This document shows positions 47,703 through 55,835 of a stretch of 64,000 nucleotides of DNA, piece after piece. The stretch's first letter is position 1. Each line of letters opens with the position of its first letter. The notes below the pieces were generated by a model, which was not told where the DNA came from, made no database searches, and was given only the letters and a program-made list of their open reading frames with translations. Origin of the DNA: Paracoccus contaminans (GTDB lineage Bacteria; Pseudomonadota; Alphaproteobacteria; Rhodobacterales; Rhodobacteraceae); assembly GCF_002105555.1 (NCBI RefSeq), contig NZ_CP020612.1:2348001-2412000 (forward strand), in the 5' to 3' direction. Made by a program: the position numbers and the translations under genes.

Positions 47703-48365
47703 ATGCCCGCCTTTCGCCGATTTGCCGTCTATGACCTCGGCCCTGACCCGCTGGCGCAGGTCGGGGCCGGATGGCTGGGATGGGATACGCGCAGCGGGCA
47801 GGCCGTTCCGGCCGGGGGCGGGGGCTGGACTGGCACGCCCCGCCGCTATGGCTTTCACGCCACGATCAAGGCGCCCTTCCGCCTGGCCGAAGGGGCCCTG
47901 GCCGAGACGCTGTCGCAATCCTTCGCTGATCTGTGCGCCCGGCTTGCGCCGCTCGCCCTGCCGCGGCTGCGCCTGACCGATGCCGGCGGCTTTCTGGCGC
48001 TGATGCCCCAGCCCCAGCCGCAGGCGCTGACCGATCTTGCGGCCGACGTGGTTGCGGCGCTCGACCCCTTTCGCGCGCCGCTGAGCGAGGCCGAGATCGC
48101 CCGCCGCCGGCCCGAGCGGCTGACGGGCAGCCAGCGGCAGAACCTGCACCGCTGGGGCTATCCCCATGTCATGGATGATTTCCGCTATCACATGACCCTG
48201 ACGGGCGATCTGGATGCCGAGGGGCGCGCCGCTGCGCAGGAAAGGCTCGCGCCGCTGCTCGACCCCCTCTTGGCCGATCCCCATCCGGTAGCCGCGCTGG
48301 CCCTGATGGGCGAGGATGCGGAAGGGCGCTTTCACCTGATCCGGCGCTGCGCCCTGGGCGGTTAG
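47703..48365 (+). CDS. DUF1045 protein (2H phosphoesterase-like)
   Basis: The 220 residues carry two His-x-Thr motifs, GFHATIKAPF near residue 55 and YHMTLTGDL near 162, as in 2H phosphoesterases. The block RPERLTGSQRQNLHRWGYPHVMDDFRYHMTLTG is typical of DUF1045. Relatives often sit in phosphonate gene clusters, but no such genes are nearby here. The start is ATG 47703. The stop overlaps a small opposed gene by four bases. Confidence 0.85.
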   Translation: MPAFRRFAVYDLGPDPLAQVGAGWLGWDTRSGQAVPAGGGGWTGTPRRYGFHATIKAPFRLAEGALAETLSQSFADLCARLAPLALPRLRLTDAGGFLALMPQPQPQALTDLAADVVAALDPFRAPLSEAEIARRRPERLTGSQRQNLHRWGYPHVMDDFRYHMTLTGDLDAEGRAAAQERLAPLLDPLLADPHPVAALALMGEDAEGRFHLIRRCALGG

Positions 48366-48547
48366 GGGCGCATCATGCGCATGCCGCGTCCGTTCACATG
48401 CGCCCAGTCGGGCCACCAGCCCATCCATTCGATGGTGCCGAGCGCGATGACCGCCCCGACCACCGCGACCGACAGCCAGACCCGCCCTGCCGAAGGCGGG
48501 TTGCGCACCCAGTGCGCGGCGCGGACAAGCCACATCATATTGTTCAT
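48362..48547 (-). CDS. Small single-span membrane protein
   Basis: A 61-residue protein, MNNMMWLVRAAHWVRNPPSAGRV..., with one hydrophobic span (WLSVAVVGAVIALGTIEWMGWW) and a short basic tail. I have seen this WVRNPPS plus single-span layout as a tiny gene in other Rhodobacteraceae, but no function is known. AGAGG is nine bases from ATG 48547. ATG 48556 is in frame but touches that site. It is divergent from the RatA/Coq10 gene. Confidence 0.7.
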   Translation of the reverse strand: MNNMMWLVRAAHWVRNPPSAGRVWLSVAVVGAVIALGTIEWMGWWPDWAHVNGRGMRMMRP

Positions 48548-48604
48548 CCCCTGCATCCTCTGCTAGACCTGCGGCGCCTTTCAGGTGCCACCAAAGGACC
48601 GCTC

Positions 48605-49084
48605 GTGCCGAACCACGCCGAAACCCGCGTCCTGCCCTATGGCGCGCAGCAGATGTATGATCTTGTCGCCGACGTGGAAAGCTATCCGCAGTTCCTGCCA
48701 TGGAACAGCGCGGCGCGCATCCGCTCGCGCCGGCCCGGCCCGGACGGGTCCGAGGTGATCGAGGCGGATCTGGTCATCAGCTTCAAGGTGTTCCGCGAAC
48801 GCTTCGGCAGCCGGGTGACGCTGTATCCGGCGCAGCGGCGCATCGACACCGAATATCTGGACGGTCCCTTCAGCCATCTTCATTCCGGCTGGGCCTTCGC
48901 CGACCGGCCCGAGGGCGGGTGCGAGGTGCGCTTCTTCGTGGATTTCGAGTTTCGCAACGCCATCCTGCGGCGTGTCATCGGCGTCGTCTTTGCCGAGGCG
49001 ATGAGCCGGATCGTCCGCGCCTTCGAGGATCGCGCCCGCGCGCTTTACGGCGCCTCGGTCAACGCGCCGTCCCACAGGGCATAA
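48605..49084 (+). CDS. RatA/Coq10 family START-domain protein (GTG start)
   Basis: The 159 residues start PNHAETRVLPYGAQQMYDLVADVESYPQFLPWNSAARI, the RatA/Coq10 signature, and end in the long helix FAEAMSRIVRAFEDRARALYG. In alphaproteobacteria such proteins most likely bind ubiquinone or precursors like Coq10; RatA in E. coli was described as a ribosome association toxin. No partner RatB is present. GTG 48605 follows AAAGGA. The last 40 bases overlap the opposed sulfotransferase gene. Confidence 0.88.
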   Translation: MPNHAETRVLPYGAQQMYDLVADVESYPQFLPWNSAARIRSRRPGPDGSEVIEADLVISFKVFRERFGSRVTLYPAQRRIDTEYLDGPFSHLHSGWAFADRPEGGCEVRFFVDFEFRNAILRRVIGVVFAEAMSRIVRAFEDRARALYGASVNAPSHRA

Positions 49085-49653
49085 TCCTCGGCCAGTGCGG
49101 CGCGCAGGGCGGCCGCGGTGTCGCTGCCCAGCGTCAGATCGCCGGGGGGCGAGACATTCGCCCGCCCCAGGCTCAGCGGAACGCCGAGGGCGCTTTCCAG
49201 AAAGCCGACCAGCGCGCCCATCGCCTCATAGCGGAACAGAAGGTCAGGCCCGCTCCGCCCCGAGCCGGGGCGCAGGAACGCCGATTGCCGGCCCAGCGCG
49301 GCATGGCGGGGCCGCGGGCCGGTTGACAGGTAATCGGTCACGAACCGCTCGAACCCGATCCCGGCGGTGCTGTTGGGCTGCCCGTCAAGCTGCGGCCGCG
49401 CGCGATAGCGATACCAGCTGCCCAGCCAGGACAGCGGCTCGCGCACCACCCCGACCGTGCGGAAGGGCGGGCCGGGGATCGCCTGCAGCAGCGGCTCGAT
49501 CGCGGCCTGATACTGGCGCAGCGTCAGGTGCTTGATCTCGGGCCGGGCCCGCAGGACCAGCTGCGCATGGGGTGCCAGCGCCTCCTCCAGCGCGGTGGTG
49601 CCGGTCTTGGGCACTGACAGCAGCACGATGCGGGGGGCGACAAAGCCCAGCAT
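49045..49653 (-). CDS. Sulfotransferase family protein
   Basis: The 202-residue protein has the 5'-phosphosulfate loop near its start, IVLLSVPKTGTTALEEAL, and the 3'-phosphate contact VVREPLSWLGSWYRYRAR near residue 70. Later it has LLFRYEAMGALVGFLESALGVPL. Length is short for the superfamily but complete in motif order. The acceptor is unknown. Its 3' end overlaps the RatA/Coq10 gene. Confidence 0.82.
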   Translation of the reverse strand: MLGFVAPRIVLLSVPKTGTTALEEALAPHAQLVLRARPEIKHLTLRQYQAAIEPLLQAIPGPPFRTVGVVREPLSWLGSWYRYRARPQLDGQPNSTAGIGFERFVTDYLSTGPRPRHAALGRQSAFLRPGSGRSGPDLLFRYEAMGALVGFLESALGVPLSLGRANVSPPGDLTLGSDTAAALRAALAEDYALWDGALTEAP

Positions 49654-49780
49654 GACGGTCCTTTCTGCGGATGGGGCGAGCCACCGTATCGGCCAAGCGC
49701 GGCCGCCTTGGCAAGCGCGGCGGTTTACCCCGCGTCCCCGCCGTGGCAGCTAGGATCGTCGATCCCAGCCGAGAGATGCC

Positions 49781-50353
49781 ATGTCCGCCCGCCAGACCGT
49801 TTTTGCCGCCATCGACGCCGCCAACGCCGCCGACCCCCGGCGCGAGGCAGACGGCCAGCCGGTCGAGCTGCTTTACGGCCAGCGCATGACGGCCGAACAG
49901 CAGCGGCTTTACCCCGATGCCTCGGATGCGCTGGCGATCGCCTGCCGCGGCCAGCACATCGAACGCTGGCTGCTGCCGCGTCAGGATTATCCCGAGGGGC
50001 GCGAAGGCTATCTGACCTGGCGGCGCGAGCAGGGCCGCCGCCATGCCGAGCGGGTGATGGCCGTGATGCGCGAGGCCGGCTATTCCGCCGACCAGGCGGA
50101 TCACGCCGGCCGGATGCTGCGCAAGGAAGGGATCAAGCGCGATCCCGATGTGCAGGCGCTCGAGGATGTGGCCTGCTTCACCTTCATCCGCCATTACCTC
50201 GGCGATTTTGCCGCCACGCAGGAACCCGATGCGCTGCTGCGCATCGTGCAGAAGACGGCGCGCAAGATGTCGCCCGCCGCGCGGGCCCGCGTCCTGGACG
50301 AATTCGCCATGCCCGAACCCTTCGCCGCCGCCTTCCGCGAGGCGGACGCATGA
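49781..50353 (+). CDS. DUF4202 protein
   Basis: The 190 residues match DUF4202: VFAAIDAANAADP, ELLYGQRMTAEQQRLYPDASDALAIACRGQHIERW, then RRHAERVMAVMREAGYSADQADHAGRMLRKEGIKRDPDVQALEDVACFTFIRHYL. Several His and Asp residues suggest a metal site of HD-domain type, but that is inference. The function is unknown. It overlaps the CbiX gene by ATGA. Confidence 0.85.
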   Translation: MSARQTVFAAIDAANAADPRREADGQPVELLYGQRMTAEQQRLYPDASDALAIACRGQHIERWLLPRQDYPEGREGYLTWRREQGRRHAERVMAVMREAGYSADQADHAGRMLRKEGIKRDPDVQALEDVACFTFIRHYLGDFAATQEPDALLRIVQKTARKMSPAARARVLDEFAMPEPFAAAFREADA

Positions 50354-51066
50354 GCGCGCCGCGCTGCGGCGGCTGCGCCTGCGGCCCCTTGCCGGTCATC
50401 GGCGCCCGCTTTGCCGTCATCGCCCATGGCCAGCCGGGCGATCCCGGCGCGCTGCAACCGGCGCTGGAATCGCTGGCTGCGCGGGTGTCGGCCGAACTGG
50501 GCGCGCCGGTGGCCGGGGCGACGCTGGCCTGCCCGCGCAGCCTGTCGGCGCTGCGGGGGGTGCAGGCGGTCTATCCGCTGTTCATGGCGGGCGGCTGGTT
50601 CGTCAGTTCCGAAATGCCCCGCCGCCTGCGCGCCGCGGGGGTCGAGGGCTATGGGGTGCTGCCCCCCCTCGGCGCGGATGCGGCGCTGCCCGCGCTGGGG
50701 GCGCGGCTGGCGCAGGAAGCGGCCTGTGCCGCCGGCATCGACCCGGCGGGCGCGACGCTGGTCGTGGTCGGGCATGGCTCGTCCAGGTCCGGCGCCTCGG
50801 CCGATGCGACGCGCGCCTTTGCCGCGGCGATCCCGCACGGCTTTGCGCGCGTCCTGACCGGCTTTCTGGAAGAGGCGCCCTTCCTGCACGATCTGGCGCC
50901 GGACGGCCCGGCGGTCTGCCTGCCCTTCTTCGCCACCAACGGCAGCCACATGACCTGCGACATCCCCGAGGGCTGGCAGCGGATCGGCGCGCCGGGGCCG
51001 ATCGCCCCGGCGATCGGGACCACCGATCCCATCCCGGCGCTGATCGCGGCGGCCCTGCGCGCCTAA
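50350..51066 (+). CDS. CbiX-type sirohydrochlorin chelatase
   Basis: Chelatases of this family insert iron or cobalt into sirohydrochlorin. The 238 residues contain two half-domains. The first has AHGQPGDP with His26, but its second site reads PLFMAGGWFVSSEMP, lacking the usual His. The second half has VGHGSSRSG and LPFFATNGSHMTCDIP with both expected His. An N-terminal extension CGGCACG carries three Cys. It is coupled to the DUF4202 gene, and its 3' end overlaps thiX by four bases. Confidence 0.8.
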   Translation: MSAPRCGGCACGPLPVIGARFAVIAHGQPGDPGALQPALESLAARVSAELGAPVAGATLACPRSLSALRGVQAVYPLFMAGGWFVSSEMPRRLRAAGVEGYGVLPPLGADAALPALGARLAQEAACAAGIDPAGATLVVVGHGSSRSGASADATRAFAAAIPHGFARVLTGFLEEAPFLHDLAPDGPAVCLPFFATNGSHMTCDIPEGWQRIGAPGPIAPAIGTTDPIPALIAAALRA

Positions 51067-51794
51067 AAGCCCCGCCGCGCCAGCATCCGCGCCAGCGCCC
51101 GGTCGATCGCCGCATAAAGCGCCAGCGACAGCGCGACCACGACGATCAGCGCGGCGAACATCAGGTCGGTCTTCATCCGGCCATTCGCCTGGATCATCAG
51201 CGCGCCCAGCCCGCGCGCGCCCCCGACCCATTCCCCGATCACCGCCCCGACCGGCGCATAGATCGCCCCCAGCCGCAGCCCCGATGCCAGCCGCGGCAGC
51301 GCCGCGGGCAGGCGCAGATGGAGCAGCATCGCCCAGCGGCCCGCGGCCATTACCCGCGCCACGTCCATCTGCGCCTGCGGCGGCGACATCAGCCCGTCGT
51401 AAAGGGCCTGCGCTACGGGGACAAAGACGATCAGCACCACCATCGCCACCTTGGGCGCAAGGCCGAAACCCAGCCACAGCGTCAGGATGGGCGCCAGCGC
51501 AAAGACCGGGATCACCTGGCTGACGATCAGCAGCGGCGACAGCGCACGCCCGACCCCCCGCCAGGCCCCCATCGCCAGCGCCACCCCGACCCCGAGTGCC
51601 GCGCCCAGCGCGAGGCCGGCCAGCGTCTCGCCGGCCGTCAGGGCGGCGGCGGCGGCGATTTCCGCCCAGCTTGCCCACAGCGCCCCGGCCACGCGCAGCG
51701 GGCCGGGCAGCAGATAGGGCGGCAGCCCCGTCAGCCACACCGCCCCCTGCCACAAGGCCAGCGCGGCAATGATCCCCAGCACCGCCCGCATCAT
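51063..51794 (-). CDS. thiX: Pyrimidine precursor ABC transporter permease ThiX
   Basis: The membrane subunit for uptake of a thiamine pyrimidine precursor. The 243-residue protein has about six spans and the permease loop DVARVMAAGRWAMLLHLRLPAALPRLASGLRLGAIYAPVGAVIGEW typical of SsuC/ThiX permeases. It is the last gene of the thiamine operon and overlaps thiZ by ATGA. Assignment to thiamine rests on the operon. Confidence 0.88.
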   Translation of the reverse strand: MMRAVLGIIAALALWQGAVWLTGLPPYLLPGPLRVAGALWASWAEIAAAAALTAGETLAGLALGAALGVGVALAMGAWRGVGRALSPLLIVSQVIPVFALAPILTLWLGFGLAPKVAMVVLIVFVPVAQALYDGLMSPPQAQMDVARVMAAGRWAMLLHLRLPAALPRLASGLRLGAIYAPVGAVIGEWVGGARGLGALMIQANGRMKTDLMFAALIVVVALSLALYAAIDRALARMLARRGF

Positions 51795-52507
51795 CCGATC
51801 AGCCGGCGCATCAGGGCGGCCTGGGCATCCAGAACCTCGGGGGCGTCATGGGGGCGCGGGACGGGACCGGGCGGCGGCGGATGGTCAGACAGCCCGGCCG
51901 GGGTCAGCACCACGATGCGCTGTCCCAGGCGCGCCGCCTCGGCCGGATCATGGGTGACGACCAGCACCGTCCGGCCCGCCAGCAGCCGCACGGCCATGTC
52001 GCCGATATCCAGCCGCAGCCGCGCATCGAGGGCCGAGAACGGCTCGTCCAGCAGGACCAGCGGCCGGTCCTCGGCCAGGGTGCGGGCCAGGGCCACCCGC
52101 TGGCGCTGGCCCCCCGACAGCTGCGCGGGCAGGCGCCGCTCGAGCCCGGTCAGCCCGACCGCGCCGATCAGCGCCGCGATGCGCGCAGGCTCTGCCGCCT
52201 CGCCCCGCAGCCGCGCGCCAAGGCCCACATTGGCGGCCACGTCCAGCCAGGGGAACAGCCCGGCATCCTGGCCCATCAGGGCCGCGGGTGCGCTCAACAC
52301 CTCGCCGTCAAAGGCAACGCCGGTCGGCAATCCCGCCAGCAGCCGCAGCAGTGTCGATTTCCCCGCCCCCGAGGCGCCCAGCAGGCAGCTCACGCGCCCC
52401 TTTTCAAGCATCAGCGACAGGGGGGCGAATAGGCCCGGCACGGTGCCGCGCACGCCGATCTTCGGTCCTGAAATATCCCCGCCGGAGGCATGGGCCGAGC
52501 CGTTCAT
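51791..52507 (-). CDS. thiZ: Pyrimidine precursor ABC transporter ATPase ThiZ
   Basis: Powers the ThiXYZ importer. The 238 residues show Walker A GASGAGKSTLLRLLAG, Q-loop LMGQDAGLFPWLDVAAN, signature [15 protein letters not shown], Walker B LVLLDEPFSALD and the switch His in VTHDP. Residues about 7-17 (ASGGDISGPKI) come from a dispersed repeat in frame at 52457-52490. ATG 52507 overlaps the tenA stop by ATGA, so the repeat lies inside the gene rather than before it. Confidence 0.92.
   Translation of the reverse strand: MNGSAHASGGDISGPKIGVRGTVPGLFAPLSLMLEKGRVSCLLGASGAGKSTLLRLLAGLPTGVAFDGEVLSAPAALMGQDAGLFPWLDVAANVGLGARLRGEAAEPARIAALIGAVGLTGLERRLPAQLSGGQRQRVALARTLAEDRPLVLLDEPFSALDARLRLDIGDMAVRLLAGRTVLVVTHDPAEAARLGQRIVVLTPAGLSDHPPPPGPVPRPHDAPEVLDAQAALMRRLIG
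52457..52490 (-). repeat. Dispersed GGATATT palindromic element, copy 5, inside thiZ
   Basis: Minus strand: GCCTCCGGCGGGGATATTT, then CAGGACCGAAGATC. It is nearly identical to copy 3 at 22350-22387 and is translated as the N-terminus of ThiZ. Confidence 0.7.
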
Positions 52508-53184
52508 GCCCGCCCCAGCCCCCAGAACGCGGCCTCGAGGCGGGTGGCGGTTTCAAAGCGGGCGGCCAGCGCATCCCAGCGCGGCAGCTTGCGCGCCCCC
52601 TCGCCCAGCCGGTCGGCAACGGCCTCGTCGATCAGCGTGCCGACCGCGCGGCAGGTCTGCTGATAGTCTGCCGACGCATAGGCCTCGATCCAGTCCCGAT
52701 AGGGCGTGCCCGGCGCCGCCGCGCCGGCCAGCCGCAGCCCGATCTCGCCATAGCCCAGCACGCAGGGGGCCAGCGCCGCCAGCAGGTCGAGAAAATCGCC
52801 CGAATACCCCGCCTCGAGGACATAGCGCGTATAGGCGAGGTTCTCGGGGGCCTCCTCGGCCGCAGTCAGTTCGGATTGGGCGATGCCCGCCTCGGCGCAG
52901 ATGCGCACATGCAGGGCCATTTCCCCCTCCACCAGCGCATGCACCGTCCCGGCGCAGGCCCGCATCTCGTCCAGGGTGCCGGCCTTGACCACTGCCAGCG
53001 CCCAGGCGCGGCTGAAATGGATCAGGAACAGGTAATCCTGCACCAGATAGCGCAGGAAGGCCGGGCGGGGCAGGGTGCCGTCGGCCATCCCCTCGACGAA
53101 GGCATGGCGGGTATAGGCCCGCCACGGGCCGGGGCAGGCCGCGCGCCAGGCGGCAAAGCTGCGGCCGTAATCGGGGCCGCTCAT
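52504..53184 (-). CDS. tenA: Aminopyrimidine aminohydrolase / thiaminase II
   Basis: Hydrolyses aminomethylpyrimidine, a thiamine breakdown product, to the hydroxymethyl form for reuse. The 226 residues have FVEGMADGTLPRPAFLRYLVQDYLFLIHFSRAW near the start, the catalytic Cys in APCVLGYGEIG, and YRDWIEAYASADYQQTC. ATG 53184 overlaps the thiY stop by ATGA. Neighbouring ThiXYZ would supply the substrate. Confidence 0.94.
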   Translation of the reverse strand: MSGPDYGRSFAAWRAACPGPWRAYTRHAFVEGMADGTLPRPAFLRYLVQDYLFLIHFSRAWALAVVKAGTLDEMRACAGTVHALVEGEMALHVRICAEAGIAQSELTAAEEAPENLAYTRYVLEAGYSGDFLDLLAALAPCVLGYGEIGLRLAGAAAPGTPYRDWIEAYASADYQQTCRAVGTLIDEAVADRLGEGARKLPRWDALAARFETATRLEAAFWGLGRA

Positions 53185-54134
53185 GGCGCCGCGCCAGGGT
53201 CGATGGCCAGCCGGTCGACGGCCAGCGCCTCGGGCACCAGCCCGGCATCGACCAGAAACGCCTCGAAGCGGGCATAGCGGCCACTGTCCAGCGCCGCGGG
53301 CGAGATCGCGAAACGCCCGAAGGTGTCCTTCCATGCGGCGGTGTTCAGCTCGTCCCCCAGATCGGGCGCGTGGGCGGCGAACAGGCTGCGCGCCTCCTCG
53401 GGATGGTTCAGCATGAACTGCGTCCCCCGCTCGAGCGCCGCCATGAAACGGTTGATCCTGTCCCGTTCCGGGCCCTCGGCCTTCAGCCTGTCGCGGTTGG
53501 CGATCAGGATCAGTTCGTCATAGGCGGGCAGGCCCTCTTCCTCGACATAAAAGCAGCGCCCCTCGGACCCGGCCATGCGCATCTGCGTCAGTTCAAAGTT
53601 GCGATAGCCGCCGATGGTGGCGTCCACCTGCCCGCTCAGCAGCGCCGGGGTCAGCGACCAGTTGACATGGACCATCTGCACGTCATCCAGCGTCAGGCCG
53701 GCCCTGTCCAGCAGCGCCGCGACGATGGCCTGTTCGACACCTGCGACGGAAAAGCCGATCTTGCGCCCCTTGAGGTCGGCGATGGATTTCACCGGCCCGT
53801 CCGCCCTGACCATCAGGCAGTTCAGCGGCGTACCCACCAGCGTGCCCACGCGCACCAGCGGCAGGCCCTCATGCACCTGCAGATGCAGCTGCGGCTGATA
53901 GCTCACCGCCAGGTCGGCCTTGCCGGCCGCCACCAGCCGGGGCGGGTCGGCTGGATCGGCAGGCGCGACGATTTCGACATCAAGGCCGGCATCGCGGAAG
54001 AACCCCTTGTCCTGCGCGATGACGATGGGGGCATGATCGGGGTTCACGAACCAGTCGAGCATCAGCGTCAGCTTGTCGGCAGCTGCCGCCGGCGAGGCGA
54101 GCGCGATCAGCGCCGCGGTCAAAAGATGTTTCAT
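53181..54134 (-). CDS. thiY: Thiamine pyrimidine precursor-binding protein ThiY
   Basis: Periplasmic binding protein, probably for formylaminopyrimidine. The signal peptide MKHLLTAALIALASPAAAA is followed by KLTLMLDWFVNPDHAPIVIAQDKGFFRDAGLDVEIV, the NMT1/Thi5-like start, and VNWSLTPALLSGQVDATIGGYRNFE near residue 180. The 317 residues are a normal length. It overlaps thiF before it and tenA after it by ATGA. Confidence 0.93.
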   Translation of the reverse strand: MKHLLTAALIALASPAAAADKLTLMLDWFVNPDHAPIVIAQDKGFFRDAGLDVEIVAPADPADPPRLVAAGKADLAVSYQPQLHLQVHEGLPLVRVGTLVGTPLNCLMVRADGPVKSIADLKGRKIGFSVAGVEQAIVAALLDRAGLTLDDVQMVHVNWSLTPALLSGQVDATIGGYRNFELTQMRMAGSEGRCFYVEEEGLPAYDELILIANRDRLKAEGPERDRINRFMAALERGTQFMLNHPEEARSLFAAHAPDLGDELNTAAWKDTFGRFAISPAALDSGRYARFEAFLVDAGLVPEALAVDRLAIDPGAAP

Positions 54135-55090
54135 GGCGTCTCTCCGGTGGCGATCAGGACGATGTCGTTGGGATGGCGCGCGGCAATGGCGCGCGCGGCC
54201 CGCCAGGCGCGCAGGCCCGACCGGCAGGCCAGCACGACGCGCCGTCCGGGCGGCGGGTCGGGCGGGGCATCGGCGCTGGCGCGCAGGGCCGCGGGATGGA
54301 CGGGGGCCGGCGCCTCGTCGGTGCCGCGCAGGTCCAGCGTCCAGTCATCCGCGCCGATGGCGGCGGCGTCGATGAAGGTAAAGCCGCCCCCGGCTTCGGC
54401 TGCGCCGTCAAAGCGGAACCCGCCCCAGCGCAGCCCCGGCCCCAGCGTGACCAGCTGCCCCAGCGGCGAAGGGGCCAGCCCCAGCAGCACCGCCAGGGCC
54501 ATCTGCGCCTGCGCCGCGCCCAGCATCCCCACGACCGGCCCCATGACCCCGGCGCTGGCGCAGGTGGCGGCACGGTCGGGCAGATCGGGAAACACCGCCC
54601 GCAGGCTGGGCGCGGAGCCGCAGAACCCCCCTGCATAGCCCCCGAGCCCCAGCGCCGAGGCAGAGAGCAGCGCCACCCCCGCATCGCGGCAGGCGTCCGA
54701 CAGGATATAGCTGACGGCAAAGCTGTCGGCGCAGTCCAGCACCACATCCTTGCCCGCGACAAGGGCCGCGGCATTGCCCGGACGCACCCATTCGGCACGC
54801 GCATCGACCTGCACCGCGCTGTCGAGCGCGGCGACGAAGGCGGCAGCGGACTGCGCCTTGCCCCATCCGACCCGGCCGGCATGGATGGGCTGGCGGTGCA
54901 GGTTCCCCGGCTCGACCCGGTCGGGATCGACGATGGTCAGCGACCCGATGCCCGCACCGGCCAGATACATGATCGCCGGCGATCCCAGACCGCCCGCACC
55001 GACGATCAGGACATGGGCGCGGGCAAGGCGGGCCTGCCCCTGCGGCCCCACTTCGGGCAGCGCGATCTGGCGGGTATGGCGTTCAGTCAT
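54131..55090 (-). CDS. thiF: ThiS adenylyltransferase ThiF with C-terminal rhodanese-like domain
   Basis: Activates the C-terminus of ThiS with ATP so that it can receive sulfur. The 319 residues begin RHTRQIALPEVGPQGQARL. They have the ATP site VGAGGLGSPAIMYLAGAG (residues 30-47) and DPDRVEPGNLHRQ, and the catalytic Cys177 in TCASAGVMGP. The CxxC zinc pairs of MoeB/ThiF are absent (SLRAVFP where YRCLFP is usual). From about residue 250 a rhodanese-like domain follows, with Cys289 in LACRSGLRA. ATG 55090 was chosen because the upstream extension is repeat sequence. Confidence 0.9.
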   Translation of the reverse strand: MTERHTRQIALPEVGPQGQARLARAHVLIVGAGGLGSPAIMYLAGAGIGSLTIVDPDRVEPGNLHRQPIHAGRVGWGKAQSAAAFVAALDSAVQVDARAEWVRPGNAAALVAGKDVVLDCADSFAVSYILSDACRDAGVALLSASALGLGGYAGGFCGSAPSLRAVFPDLPDRAATCASAGVMGPVVGMLGAAQAQMALAVLLGLAPSPLGQLVTLGPGLRWGGFRFDGAAEAGGGFTFIDAAAIGADDWTLDLRGTDEAPAPVHPAALRASADAPPDPPPGRRVVLACRSGLRAWRAARAIAARHPNDIVLIATGETP

Positions 55091-55105
55091 CGAGCCGGTC
55101 CCTGC

Positions 55106-55156
55106 ATTCTTCTGCACTCAAATATCCCGGGGTCCGGGGCAGCGCCCCGGTCCGGC
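55106..55156 (-). repeat. Dispersed GGATATT palindromic element, copy 6, at the end of thiE
   Basis: Minus strand: GGACCGGGGCGCTGCCCC, GGACCCCGGGATATTTGA, then GCAGAAGAAT. It encodes the last residues of ThiE (PGRCPGPRDI) and its TGA stop, and runs on towards the thiF start. Confidence 0.75.
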
Positions 55157-55753
55157 CTCGCCCACGGCAGCCAGCCAGGCGCGCATCCGGTCCTCGGGAT
55201 CGGGGTTCAGCGTGATGTCGGTGACGGCGGCAACCAGATCGGCCCCGGCGGCCAGTGCCGCACAGCCCCGCTCGGGCGTCAGCCCCCCGATGGCGCAGAG
55301 CGGCACGTCGCCGATGCGGCGTTTCCATTCCGTGACGCGCTCAAGCCCCTGCGGCGCCCAGGGCATCTGTTTCAGGATCGTCGGCCAGACCGGCCCCAGC
55401 GCGACATAGTCGGGCCGCACCGACAGCGCCCTTTCCAACTCGGCGTCATCATGCGTGGATACCCCCAGGCGCAGCCCTGCGGCGCGGATGGCGGGCAGGT
55501 CGGCGCCGTCCAGATCCTCTTGTCCCAGATGCAGCCAGTCGCAGCCCAGATCGATCGCGAGTTGCCAGTGGTCGTTGACGACAAGGATCGCCCCGGCGGC
55601 GCGGGCCATGTCGCGGGCGCGGGTTATTTCGGCGCGCAAGGTCGCCTCGTCGGCGTCCTTGATGCGCAGCTGCACCATCCGCACCCCGGCCGCCAGCGCC
55701 CGCGCCACCCAGCCGGCAGAGTCAAAGACAGGATAAAAGCGCGGCAGGCTCAT
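55118..55753 (-). CDS. thiE: Thiamine phosphate synthase
   Basis: Joins the pyrimidine diphosphate and the thiazole phosphate. The 211-residue TIM barrel starts MSLPRFYPVFDSAGWVARALAAGVRMVQLRIKDADE. It has the phosphate-site VVNDHWQLAIDLGCDWLHLGQEDL and CAIGGLTPERGCAALAAGADLVAAV. The last ten residues are encoded by a dispersed repeat. A second repeat copy lies in the 82-base gap before it. Confidence 0.95.
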   Translation of the reverse strand: MSLPRFYPVFDSAGWVARALAAGVRMVQLRIKDADEATLRAEITRARDMARAAGAILVVNDHWQLAIDLGCDWLHLGQEDLDGADLPAIRAAGLRLGVSTHDDAELERALSVRPDYVALGPVWPTILKQMPWAPQGLERVTEWKRRIGDVPLCAIGGLTPERGCAALAAGADLVAAVTDITLNPDPEDRMRAWLAAVGEAGPGRCPGPRDI

Positions 55754-55779
55754 CGGGCGCACCCGGCCGCGCCGCCGCA

Positions 55780-55833
55780 GCGGGGGTTTTCCACCCCCGC
55801 ACCCCCGGAGGATATTTGCGTGCAGAAGAATGG
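55780..55833 (+). repeat. Dispersed GGATATT palindromic element, copy 7
   Basis: GCGGGGGTTTTCCACCCCCGC, CCCCCGGAGGATATTTG, then GCAGAAGAATGG. It lies between thiG and thiE, pointing against the operon, and matches copy 1 at 7564-7620. Confidence 0.75.
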
Positions 55834-55835
55834 GA

